This document shows positions 45,140-55,829 of a stretch of 64,000 nucleotides of DNA, in pieces. The translations under genes and the position numbers were made by a program. The DNA is from Chlorokybus atmophyticus. Lineage: Eukaryota > Streptophyta > Chlorokybophyceae > Chlorokybales > Chlorokybaceae. The stretch covers positions 2,636,556-2,700,555 of the forward strand of contig RHPI01002069.1 in the NCBI GenBank assembly GCA_009103225.1, in the 5' to 3' direction. Below the pieces are notes generated by a model, which did not search any database, was not told the origin of the DNA, and saw only the letters and a program-made list of their open reading frames with translations. The number at the start of each line of letters is the position of its first letter. Positions within the stretch are counted from its first letter, which is position 1.

Positions 45140-45604
45140 TGCTGTCAACCAGGTGCATTGTCAACGCTAGCCAACATGTTGACTCACAGAGTTCGAGTTT
45201 AAAGAGGCAAACTAAGCTACATTGTTACCTGTGTCTGGCTCAGGTGATAGTTTTCGACGATGGGCAGGTGTTCGAGGCAGGTGATGCGACAGGCTTGTAT
45301 GCACAGTGCCCTGTGACTTGACGTTTTATCTGGTGTACATTTATAGCAGCGTTAGATATACTATCAATGTATATCTGCGTGGCAAGGAAAAGGTTTGCAT
45401 CGGTAGAGCACCACGTGCTAAGCCATGCCGTGACGCGATTGGTGAGAAGCAATGATGGGATGGATGAGTTGGTTGCATACAAAGCATGGTTGGATGACGG
45501 GCGATATGGCAATCAACTGAATGTACCATGTCATCAAACCGTACAATGTGTACAGTGTGGTCATAAGATGCAGTTCATGTTACGCGACATGGTCCACTAC
45601 CGTT

Positions 45605-45850
45605 GAACATGGAACCGTATAATGCAATGTTGTGCACCATCGTGCATACATGCTCATACATCATGCGATGTGCGTTGATATAAAATAACGTTGCGCAACG
45701 TTGTACCATATTGCCAAAATTAATATCGTCCAACATGGAACCATATAATGCAATGTTGTGCAACATCGATCACACATGCTTAAACATCATGCGATATTCG
45801 TTGATATCAAACAACGTTGCGCAACATCAAACCATATCGCTAAAATGATG
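45605..45850. repeat. Tandem repeat, 2 copies, 127-bp period
   Basis: Copies begin at 45605 and 45732 with AACATGGAACC(G/A)TATAATGC and share AACGTTGCGCAACGTT-type palindromic blocks. Located between the GIY-YIG region and the PIF1 helicase fragment. Confidence 0.88.
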
Positions 45851-45902
45851 CACATATGTCACACCACTGCGCAATACCAACTGGACTTACCGATAATCAA
45901 TG

Positions 45903-47174
45903 TCAATCCCCAGAAACGGGCGTTATCTCTTTAGGGCGCGGCAAATGCGTCAACTGTAAATAGGCCATGTTTGTCACACGTGACAACGCCACATACCACA
46001 ATCCAAGAGCAAAAGCTTCCTGCATGTGGACAACAGTTGTTGATTGTAGCGTTGCACCTTGACACTTGTGCATTGTCATTGCATACGCTAGCTGCAAAGG
46101 AAACACAGCTTGGTAGTACGTTTTGCCTTAAAACGTTGTTGTTTGCTGTATTGTTCGGCGCATCTACATGGATTCTGCCAAGTGATCAAATGTAACTTGT
46201 ATGCTGCTCACATTACCTTCGTAGTATCTGAACTGCGTCACTGTTCCCAGAGACCCATTGGCTACACCATTTTGCAGTGAAACGTTTTCTAAAACCAACA
46301 CCTTTGCTCCCTTGGCAACTGAAGGTAATAAGTTGAACTTGGGCTTGTGAATCCAGTCGTACAGTTTGGGCACGTTCGCCGCATTATAAGTAATTTATAT
46401 TGGCACAATGACATCGATTGCAAAACGTTGTTTCACAATCATGCTGTTAAAAGCCAGTGTGTCTTGTACATGTGAACACAATATGGTTGCATCACTTGGT
46501 AACCGTTGTAAGTACTCCGAAGTGACCAGACAGCAACCTAACGCAACTGCTATCTTTGTTGAACTGGGTATGCTAGAACGAATCTGAATCAAAATTGGAG
46601 CAAAAAGAGGGTCTGAAGCATGATGCACTGAAACAGAAATAACATGTTGCTTACGTAATGGCCACCTCTGTGATGCAGAAATGCAGCATTTGTGGCAAAC
46701 CTGCGATGTGTCTTAGACTTTGCAAAGTCCAAGACACATCGCACAATTGTGTCCACAAATTGCTGACAGTTGCTTGTGATCACCAACCAATACAACGCCG
46801 ATTAATTATAGCAATTCTGGTCCATGAACTTGCTGTAAGCGCAGCATCACCGAGTCAAACAACCGCGATGTCATCATGGAAAACTCGTTAATAATAAACA
46901 CTCGACAATGATGTAACAGTTTGTAAGCATCATCCATAGCAGTTACAAACCGGAGTTGCTGACCGTTGACAGGTATTGCGAAGTTGCAATGTATAGTTGA
47001 AGCAGATGAGCTCAGCCGCAGAGCCGCAGCGCCAGTTGTAGCAATGTATACATATGTATATATACACATATATATATGTATATATGCAAATATACATATG
47101 TATATATACACATATGTGTGTGTGTGCGCATGTAGGTGTAGGCTTAAGGCATTTACAAGAAACATTGTCGACAT
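45903..47174 (-). pseudogene. PIF1/Helitron-type helicase, C-terminal two thirds, broken
   Basis: Minus-strand pieces follow PIF1 order. 47174-46806 has an (A)-A-A-L...STIHCNFAIPV block and FIINEFSMMTSRLFDSVM (Walker B region, with Asn where Asp is expected). A segment near 46795 reads GVVLVGDHKQLSAICG (motif III). 46373-46164 reads AKVLVLENVSLQNGVANGSL followed by GTV (motif N-G-x-x-G). 46106-45903 reads LQLAYAMTMHKCQGATLQST, then LWYVALSRVT (motifs V and VI). Several frame changes and stops separate the pieces. The N-terminal ATP-binding Walker A is missing, where an AT-rich microsatellite begins. PIF1-type helicases unwind DNA and serve rolling-circle Helitrons; no Rep motif (HUH) was found. 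Confidence 0.7.
47041..47117. repeat. TATATG/CATATA microsatellite
   Basis: About 75 bp of ATATATGTATATA and ACATATGTATATA words adjoin the truncated 5' end of the PIF1 helicase fragment. Confidence 0.93.
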
Positions 47175-47546
47175 ATGGCGGCCGCAAATTGCAGCCGTGC
47201 AATTACTGCATATCTATAATTTTATGTACATACATCGTTGTAAGTATATTAATGCGCGTACACATGTGCATTTAGACCTTTTATATGCAAAATTGCATAC
47301 GTTTGAAGTAATGTATAACAACATGAATTTAAAAAGTATTATAATTATATATAATAAAATTGGTGTAAATACTAATATTCAATTTACATCCATGCGTCGC
47401 GCGTGTTTATTACATTATATATAGTTCGTTGATCATCCCATTATCATAATGTTCACAACCATTAATATCATACCATGAGTACATATGTTGATGCTGTTCG
47501 TATGTTGCATTATTAAGCGTAGTTTATAATATGTTTAATTTGATGA

Positions 47547-48125
47547 TTCGGCTGTTGACCATGTTTGATGGCGCAGTAACTATAGCGTGTAATCAATTAG
47601 CGTTAAAGGGTAGAGTGGATTAATTAGAACGAGTGTGAGTAGTGGCGGCATGTCTTTGGGGTATGGGGCCTGCCCCGACCTCGTACCGCCAAAAACGCGG
47701 CCGTTTTAACCACTAACTGTGCCGCAATTGCACCAAATCCCTAGCAATTTGGGTCGCCGTTGGTAAGCGGTTGCCGCTGAGATATTTTTCAGCATCTTTT
47801 ACGCACATTTGCAATGATTGACCATTTTGATGCCTTTTTGAGCAACTGGCTGTTGTCACCGTTGCAATCCCATTTGATCAATCTCATGCGTGACCAAATG
47901 GTGGCCTAACGATGTGATTTTTTGTTTAGTTGAATCTTAACGTTAAGGTAATTCAGGTTAGCATTATGTTAGCATTATAGGTTGATGGTTGTAACCTCGG
48001 CATTACCAACTGAAATTTCGCAGCACGTACCGTGGCGTAAACGTTACATTAAATTAAGTTTTGTAACACTTAACTGCAGGTTACTAGCCATATTGCACCA
48101 TATTGCACCATATTGCAGCATATTT
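47547..48125 (+). repeat. Left arm of 580-bp inverted repeat (foldback element)
   Basis: This arm is matched in reverse complement by 51330-51911. The outer end starts TTCGGCTGTTGACCATG and the inner end has three ATATTGCACC-type repeats. Shared landmarks include GGCGGCATGTCTTTGGGGTA and ATCTTAACGTTAAGGTAATT. Identity looks like about 90 percent. Neither arm has an ORF. Confidence 0.93.
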
Positions 48126-48234
48126 ATCAATATTCTTAATGTAACACATTAAAATGATCAATATGCAGCCATAAGCGGCCACGTATGCAGAACTGTGCTA
48201 AATTTTACATTTATTGGCATGCGCTTAGATGATT

Positions 48235-48430
48235 GGATGTGCTTTGGACGGCCATGATCGTGTTAGGCAGATCTAACGGTGTAACGCTTGTTCTCGCCGC
48301 CTAGCCAATGAGAAGCAGGCGGGCCGCACATACTGCCGCGCAGCCCGGCAGTCGCGGGTGCTGTGTGATGGCCCTGGATGCCCCGGGATGTGATGAAGGT
48401 TGAATGCCGACAGGCCGGCCGGTAAAGAAT
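48235..48430 (+). repeat. Diverged direct repeat, copy 1, inside foldback element
   Basis: Copy 2 is at about 49155-49350. Shared words include GGATGTGCTTTGGA, TAGCCAATGAGA(A/G)GCAGGCGGGC, GGGTGC(T/C)GTGTG, TGATGGCCCT and the terminal GGCCGGCCGG. The period is about 920 bp with insertions. Confidence 0.75.
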
Positions 48431-48517
48431 AAAAGGGTATATATTATTGTAAACGCCAAGAGAAAAACCCCGTTGATGGAATGAAAGCTGAAAGATACAC
48501 GTGAATTTTATGGTGGA

Positions 48518-48585
48518 GGTAGACTGTACAGTTAAGGTACATAGTTGTACCTAGTTACATTGAAATATTTATTGTACAGTCTACC
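48518..48585. repeat. 13-bp perfect inverted repeat flanking a GGTACA palindrome
   Basis: GGTAGACTGTACA (48518-48530) and its exact complement TGTACAGTCTACC (48573-48585) enclose AGGTACATAGTTGTACCT, itself a palindrome. This is a possible terminus of a nested miniature element within the foldback element. Confidence 0.7.
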
Positions 48586-49154
48586 CCCTGTAATAGCATA
48601 CTGTTTATGTTCAAAGATAGTTTGCTCCTGGCGAGGTTATATTCTTGGCGATAAAGAGCATAATATGGTCTTAAACATTAAGAGCATCTGTATGCTATAA
48701 AGCAGTTTAATACGCCCATCACACCCATTACATCACGCGCATTACGTCACGTGTATTATGCCATCACGCTCATTATGCTGATTACGCGTTGCACTGTACC
48801 CATCACGCCTTGTCCATTACACTCATTACGCCTGATGACAAACCCGTCACGCGCTACTCCCTCAATGTTAACACTTACGTTGCACACTTACGTTTGCAAA
48901 AATGTTATAATGTTATAAAAAATAATATGCTCTTCGCGGTTAGTCATATTCTCTAAAGCACTAACATTTGCCGTAGCATCGTCGGTGATCTCAAAACGTA
49001 TGCTACAAGGGGTTATTCTCTTGGAGTCGAGTTTTTTAGCGGGGGTGGACTGTATAACGCACACATGACGCATATGTGACCGTGCATATTGTGCTCAAAA
49101 TGTATGGATTCTTTTATTCATTCGCATATACTTTGTGCAATTGCACGATATGGG

Positions 49155-49350
49155 GATGTGCTTTGGAATATTGAGATTTGTTTAACACAAATCGAATGGC
49201 CGATAGCTGATAAACGTCGCATAGCCAATGAGAGGCAGGCGGGCTGCTCGGTATGCGCGGCAGGCATGTAGTTTCGGGTGCCGTGTGTGATGGCCCTCAG
49301 TGCGCGTGATGTGTCTTTGTGCCCTAATGCCGGCCTCCCCGCCGGCCGGC
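49155..49350 (+). repeat. Diverged direct repeat, copy 2, inside foldback element
   Basis: Counterpart of 48235-48430, with the same order of shared words ending in a GCCGGCC-rich block. Confidence 0.75.
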
Positions 49351-49817
49351 CGGCCCAATCCCGCCCAATCAGCCGCACCGCTCGTTTATATGAAACGAAA
49401 GCAATGTCAGATGTTATGACTTATAGCCTTACTTGTATAACCTCATTAATGGCCTATAAAAGCCTTATGCGACCACAGAATCATCGACAGCCCGATAAGG
49501 TACACTGGCTGCATTGACAGTCGCAATTTGGCTACTATCGCTAAGCATTGTCACAATGACAGCCCCTAACAAGTCTACAAATTGTACTGGCGTATTGACA
49601 ACCGCCGAGTTCGCGGCTACCGGTATGTAGTTTACCACCGTCCATGTAACTGGTACAGCCTATGAATGCTACAGTTGCATGGGCTCAGCCTATGGGCCTA
49701 TCAAAGTGACAATCTCCGACTGTCCATCGGCGATTACTGCCGCCGGCCAACAGTCGCCAAGCGGCGCATGCAATACACTATATGATATAGGTTGCCATGC
49801 GACTCTACCGGCACGTG

Positions 49818-49890
49818 CACTTGTAGCTTAGTGGTTAGGGCGTCATCTTTAATATGCTAAAGGTGCTGGGTTTGAATCCGGCCGATGCGT
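49818..49890 (+). repeat. tRNA-like sequence with Pol III A and B boxes, probably a SINE or tRNA relic
   Basis: TAGCTTAGTGGTTAGGGCG matches a box A and GGTTTGAATCC matches a box B (usual C changed to T) at tRNA-like spacing. A weak anticodon stem with a TTA triplet can be drawn. The acceptor and T stems do not pair, so it is not a functional tRNA. A tRNA-derived SINE head is the likeliest explanation. Confidence 0.45.
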
Positions 49891-50049
49891 GTGTTCTTGA
49901 CTAATCATTCCACTAACGCCGCGGAGCTGGCCGCGGCCTCGTGCGCCGCAGGTTGGGCGTGGCCGGTGCCGCCGGCAAAGATGTCTCAGCTTTTACTGCA
50001 TTGGCAGTGAATTGTGTCAGTGTTTGCACTCATATTTACCTTGTTCCAT

Positions 50050-50340
50050 AATAAAATTCGGTCCATGGTCCGCTGGCCGGACCAGTTATGAATGAAGTAT
50101 TGTAATGATATGATTTAGTGCCTGGTCCGATGGCCGGACCATACCTGGTCCTGATGCAACAGTAATCGGCCGGACCTTAAGTGGTCCGTACCAAGGAACA
50201 ATGGTACCATTCACGTGAAATTTCGACCATGAATGGTCCGATTGTCGATGAAAAACAGACCATGCAAGGTCCACCAATTTCAATTAGCAGGGGGAAATCC
50301 CGGTCGGTCTGAGGGTACGGACCATTTATGGTCCACAAAC
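50050..50340. repeat. Cluster of GGTCC/GGACC palindromes
   Basis: At least six interrupted palindromes built on GGTCC...GGACC or GACCATNNATGGTCC occur in under 300 bp (for example TGGTCCGATGGCCGGACCA and ACGGACCATTTATGGTCC). This is the same design as the GGTAC clusters elsewhere in the island. Confidence 0.75.
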
Positions 50341-50754
50341 GTCAGGCGGTGTGAAAAGAGGAACACAAGGCTCACGCAGCGACATATGTCCAATGCGCAA
50401 CATGGTGTTCACTGTGACTTCAACTGTGCTGCGGGAAGGAAATGGCAACAAAGTGGTTAAAACGTATGTGTATACTGATTCACAAGCAATGTTCAAAGAA
50501 TTACAAATCCTGTGCACGAGACACAATGCTACGAATATTAGATGAACCAACAGTGGGAATGCCGTAAAAACCAAATGGTTGTTCTGTCAAAATCTAATAT
50601 TTCTGAACAAAGTGTTGGACAATAATAGCTTGCTCAACAACTCCAGCAACAAGATGGCATGTTGGTTCTGGTGTGTAAAATCATCCCAAGCGATAAACGG
50701 ACCGTAAATTATATTCAGCTGCTGAACTTGGCCAGAAGTGAACCTGTATGAGTT

Positions 50755-51200
50755 TTATAAGTCGTGAAGCACCATGGACGTGTTGACAAGGGACAACATC
50801 CGCACTACCATGGGACATGCCTCCAACAACTTGCGAATGTACACTGCGCTGTGTAACACAATGTAACTAGAACACTCCGACCCGTGACTACATCGATGGC
50901 ATTGGTAGTAATTACTATCACGCTTAGTATAATGGGACATAAAGACATTAGCCAAGTCATATGGTGCAACAGTGGGTGCTGATTGTCGATACATTGGACA
51001 AAAGGTAGCAGCGAGAGAGTAAAACTGTACATGCCCGCACAAAGAACAACATTGCATTTGCGTGACAAACTTACGTTGTGCATCTTGCCAACAGGAAAGC
51101 ATATCATCGCAGTTGTCCCACAATTCGCAATGCTGACAAATTGCGGTGTTGCTCGTGAGTCATAGCGGATGACGAAACAATACCAACTGGAACATATCAA
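50755..51200 (-). pseudogene. Cys-rich fragment resembling a Helitron-like N-terminal region
   Basis: The minus-strand frame reads CCSLCGHVQFYSLAATFCPM, then YQCHRCSHGSECSSYIVLHS, then VVRMLSLVNTSMVLHDL. The paired CxxC motifs followed by a short helical LSLV segment resemble the region ahead of the Helitron-like N domain in PIF1-type elements. Frames break downstream. It is on the same strand as the PIF1 fragment at 45903-47174 and in N-to-C order with it, so both could derive from one element split by later insertions. Speculative. Confidence 0.28.
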
Positions 51201-51329
51201 CCGCCCTGGTATTCGTCGCCATCAAAAAGAACCATTTTCGCATAGTCCAGCAACTAGGGCGTGCACTAAAGCAAAGTCCACATGCACAATATCTTTAATG
51301 TGTTGCAATATGAAGCACAATATGTTGCG

Positions 51330-51911
51330 ATATGAATACATATGGTGCAATATGGTGCAATGTGGTGCCATATGGTTAGCAACCTGCAGTTAAGTGTTTC
51401 AAAATTTAATATTCAATGTTCACGCCACGCTACGTACTGCGATATTCAGTAAGTAATGCCAAGGTTACAACCATCAACATATAATGCTAACATAATGCTA
51501 ACCTGAATTACCTTAACGTTAAGATTCAACCAAACTAAAAAATCGCATCGTTATGCCACCATTTGTCACGCATGAAATTGATCAAATGGGATCGCAATGG
51601 TGACAATAGCCGTTGCTGAAAAAGGCAGCAAAATGGCCAATCATTGCAAAGATGCGTAAAAGATGCTAAAAACTATCTCAGCGGCAACCGCTTACTAACG
51701 GCGACCCAAAATTGCTAGGGATTCGGTGCAATTGCAGCACAGTTAGTACTAAAAACGGCTGGTTTTCGGCAGTACGAGGTCGGGGCCAACCCCATACCCC
51801 AAAGACATGCCGCCACTACTCACCCTCGTTTTAACTGATCCACTCTACCATTTCATGCTAATTGATTACACGCTATAGTCACTGCGTCATCAAACATGGT
51901 CAACAGCCGAA
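51330..51911 (-). repeat. Right arm of 580-bp inverted repeat (foldback element)
   Basis: Reverse complement of 47547-48125. It ends outward with CATGGTCAACAGCCGAA. The enclosed 3.2 kb (48126-51329) has no intact gene, so the whole 4.4 kb resembles a non-autonomous foldback or long-TIR transposon. Target-site duplications were not identified. Confidence 0.93.
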
Positions 51912-53291
51912 ATACGGCGGACTCATCAGAACTTGAATAATGGAGGTATGCATCACGAAGTCAAGTAATGATGGCTAGCTGTCATGCAACAGTATGAGGA
52001 TGTATAATAAAATGGCGATAGGAATGGCTCTGCCATCAAATGTTGTGCTGGGGGCCACATGAGTTCGGAACCAATGTGCTTGGCCTTTAAACATGTGTAG
52101 GATTAACGTGATTATCGTTGTATGTGATAAGCACTACCATATAAAACAACGAGCATGCACGTTTCCACACAAACATGTTTACGGGTGGGTGTGTCTCCTG
52201 CTTGGCAATTGGCAAACACGAGCGCGTGCTCGCGCTCTATATGCGCCTACATCTATGAAGCGCATGCACAAACCTTCTGTACTCAACTTTTACAAAAGCT
52301 TGCACAATTCAACACGCACGCATGCTCACGTAGTAAACTCTTGCAAGACCGGATCAAGTTAATTGCGAGTATCATCTTATATGGCTTCAGGCTTGCCAGC
52401 TGTATGATGCACTCCAATTCTAGCAGCGCTGCCGCCGCTTGCTCTGTATAATTTGCATTTAATTAATTGTTGCAGACGAAGTCAAAATGTCGCACGTAAG
52501 GTGCCTTGTACATTAGCATATGCTGAAAGCGTCGTGCAAAGTCCATCCGCACATACAAATTTGTCATATAATGAAAATATTTATCTATTGTTATACTATA
52601 TCAAGGGCATGATATTTGCAAATAATAATAATACTTATTCCTCATGATGGCATTAATATCATGCTTGCTGATAATGATTGAAATGCAATGAAGAGCAAGA
52701 GTGTTCTTTTTGTATTTGAACCGCAAGTAGGATTTTGGTATGGGCCGGAAAAAAATGTATTTTGTTTATGTGTAACCTCGTGTATTACAGCGGCACACAT
52801 ATTACAACGTGAAGCCAATTGTTGAATAGTCGATAATGTGGATGGTCTTAACATATATGGAGGGGGCTCAATAACAACAATAGCAATAGTACTACAATAT
52901 CAATAGTATTAAATATAACATTAACCTTATAGTCACAACGGGACAAGGCTGAAGTAAAATGAACTCGCAAAAATGAGTGTGTGGGTTGCACTACGCCAAC
53001 TGTGCCACGGACTAGCAGTCGCAAAGCCTGAGCGCTTTCCATAACCTCATTTTGTCGCCGGATGTTTGTGATTTGACATCGCTTGTCAGCATCGACAGAA
53101 GGTGTGAGTCTACTCAATTGTGGCGACATATCGATGATTGTCGCCGTTCACAAATATCGACTATCGCCCGATGCCAATGTCTATTGACGCGGTGATGGAA
53201 GCGACAATCGATGTTTGTCGCCGTCGTTGGCTGTCTTTCCATTGGTGCAGTTAGGCTGGTTCGAATTTTTTTGTTTTTTTAATTCGACATT
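51912..53291. other. No gene recognised
   Basis: Short open frames only. A TCGATGATTGTCGCCG / GCGACAATCGATG-type inverted pair occurs at about 53130-53220, just upstream of the large plus-strand transposon gene. It may mark that element's 5' end. Confidence 0.4.
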
Positions 53292-54330
53292 GTGGACTGG
53301 AAGGATTGTGGCGGCTTGGTTGTTGGCGTCATGGCCGCCGCCCGGGCGGCGGAAATGGGCAAGCGAGTGCTTGAAAATGAGGTGAACCTGTGTAATGGCG
53401 GCTCTCAGTTGGACCGCTTGCAGTCGCTTGACATTTGCAGTGGGCAGCCTGCTGGAGGCAGCATTGGTGCGCCCTTGGTAGGTCCTTCAAGGGCTAGCGT
53501 CGTGCCTGATGTGTTGCCAGCTGCACATGGTGTGGGGACCACGGCGTCAACCCCGACACCTGGCGAGAAGGCCCAAAAAAAGCGACGGACACAGCAGGTG
53601 GACAGTGCTTGTCGCCAGCGGGGGAAACAGGCTGATGTGATTGAAGGCCTGCGAGCTGCCCTCACAGTGTCTGACGGTGTACCAGATAGGGAGGTGTGGT
53701 TACAGGCTTTGACCTCCGGCCGTACGTGGCGGATCGCACCTGACCGGAGGACTTTGGTCATGCAGCTAGTAAGTGCAAGTTCTGTGTGAAGCATTCAAGG
53801 TTACTTTGCTTTGCCAGTGCGTGTGACTGATAGAACTAACACACTGATTGTGTCTGTAGGGGTCTGCATCCGTCTTTCATGCCTCCTGGTACTCGGGTGG
53901 AGAGTAGTGCTTACCCAAGCAAAACTCACAAACTGGTGAGTGTACTTGCAGAGTGAAAACCAATGTCTGTTGCGTGTCTATGGTTGTTTGCCAAAAAGCC
54001 TGTGGTGATTGTGCAGGCCGTCAGGCATGGGAATACTGAGAATGTACATCCCGGGTGCAGTCAACTAGTGCTGATGAGACCCCCCCCTGAAACTCCAACT
54101 GAGCGCAATAACCGACATGCTTCTGGGCGCCCATTCTGTGAGGTGAATGTGCAGCCAGCATGCTGTCGCCAAGTGATTCTACACATACTCCTAGTCAAGG
54201 CCACGGGCATGGTGGTGCTTATGGTGGGAGACTAACTCCTTGGAGTGGAGGCAATAACAACCAACCCTTGAAGGAGAGCGGTGAATACATTGGTGCAGGT
54301 CCGAACGCTCCCTATGTTCGCCCAAATACT
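53292..54330 (+). CDS. 5' exons of a large transposon-derived gene
   Basis: The first exon, 53292-53768, encodes a basic linker (KAQKKRRTQQVDSACRQRGK) and a small domain (VPDREVWLQALTSGRTWRIA), and ends at a GTAAGT donor. Following segments near 53863-53935 (MPPGTRVESSAYPSKTHKL) and 54020-54140 look like further exons, but their phases do not all agree, suggesting decay. They precede the coiled-coil and core parts on the same strand without another gene between. Confidence 0.4.
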
Positions 54331-54659
54331 TATCCTGTTTAGTGGCAGTCTTGTGTGAGAACAGTGAGTGAATTCCATGCTAGCCATGTGAACTGAACCT
54401 CTTTATTGCCCCTTCAATAATGTGGTGGCTGTGTCATTGTTCGTGACATGCAACTGTTGTTTGTGGCTCTCATGGGCATCTTGCTTGCAGAACATGATGT
54501 GGATGCCACTCCTGTTGCGGTGCCCTTCAGTATTGATGTACCAGACGTAGGCATGTGCAATGTATAGGTGCGTAATGTTGAGTGATTGCCAAAGAATTGC
54601 GTGTAGCCAGCAATAAAGGTTGCTGTGTGTGCTGGCCTGATTGATGCATGCACAACAGG

Positions 54660-55826
54660 ATGTGATGTCGGCATGGGAGGCAGATCGTATGAGACTCGTA
54701 GATAAGGAGTGCAACCTGACTAGGGAGCTGCAGGCTGCATTGGCAGAGCTGCAAGACAAGTAAGCCCAGCTACTTAACCTGGAGAACTACTGTGCTGAGC
54801 AGCAAAGAGCTAAGGATGACATAAGGAAGCATCATTTCACGTACAGGTTGTGCAGTTGGAGAGGCCTGTCGAGAAGCGCCAGGCGCAGCTTCAGGATGCT
54901 GACGCGAGGCAGCAAGTCCTGCAATGTGATGTGGACGAGTTGTGTTGTCTCTCGCTAGCATTTAGAGCGCGACCAAAATGTGAGGAGTAGCCAGCAAGAT
55001 GTTGATGAGCTGAGGGCGGAGGTGTGTGCGCTCTAGGAACAGATGCGCACGGCCCGTGCGACGACACAACGAGTGGTGGATCAGTTTGAAGCAGAGACTG
55101 TGCAGTGGGCTGAACAAACAGAGATGCATGCAGATGAGCGCAGTGGATGGGAACTGCGGCTCAGAAATTTAAAAGAGCAGTTATGGGAGCTCGCCAATTC
55201 CACTGAAGACTTGCAGTCTCAGATGGAGGTGAGCTTGCGATGCTGATACTCTTGGGATGCTCTGGTGTGGAGTGCTTGCAACATTGCATGTGTCATATAT
55301 AATCACTGTGGTGGACAGTAATACACATACGATTGAAGTCCTGCTGAGCTTGTTGTTGTGCGCACAAGCGCGTCGTCGACTGCTGAGCACATTGTGAGAC
55401 ACCGCGCTAGCATATTAACGATGTACCTCGCTGTATCGCTAACCCTAACCCTAATCGCAGCGCCTTCAGACCGACCTTGATGACAGGAGGGATGTGTATG
55501 AGGCCACACGCGTCAGGCTGGCACAAGCAGAGCGCATGGCAAGTAGTTCACAGACTCAAGCTGACAGATTGCGCGCAAAGGTGGAACGTTTGCAAGAGGT
55601 TGTCGACATGTTGTCGAATGGCACTGACCAGGGATTACCTGATTGGCGCCGGCAACTTTAGCGAGTGGACCAGCACATGGAGAAGTTGCGTGCGGTGGCT
55701 GGCGAATGCAGCGCTGAAGCACTACCACATGATGCCATCAAGTATGTGGCTGGACAACTTCTGCAGCACAGCACAGCAGTCAGGCTTGCAGAAGTTGCGA
55801 AGTTGTACAAGTTGCAACATCCTTAG
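54660..55826 (+). pseudogene. Coiled-coil region of the large transposon-derived gene
   Basis: A long Glu/Gln/Arg-rich heptad pattern runs through 54660-54760 (RMRLVDKECNLTRELQAALA), 54845-54945, 55043-55228 (ERSGWELRLRNLKEQLWELA) and 55462-55826 (RLRAKVERLQEVVDMLSNG). In the reading frame, TAG codons at 55034-55036, 55659-55661 and 55824-55826 interrupt otherwise open sequence. Short GT-AG gaps between segments, including one near 55230-55461, look like introns. The coiled coil probably mediates multimerisation. Confidence 0.5.
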
Positions 55827-55829
55827 AAC

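Noticed and set aside
49818-49890. Functional tRNA, possibly a TTA-anticodon suppressor
   Set aside because: Box A and B are recognisable, but the acceptor stem and most of the T stem do not pair, so a tRNA-derived SINE or relic is likelier.
55439-55455. Telomere repeat (CTAACCCTAACCCTAA)
   Set aside because: Only two to three units, located inside an intron-like gap of a transposon gene; too short for a telomere or clear interstitial telomere array.
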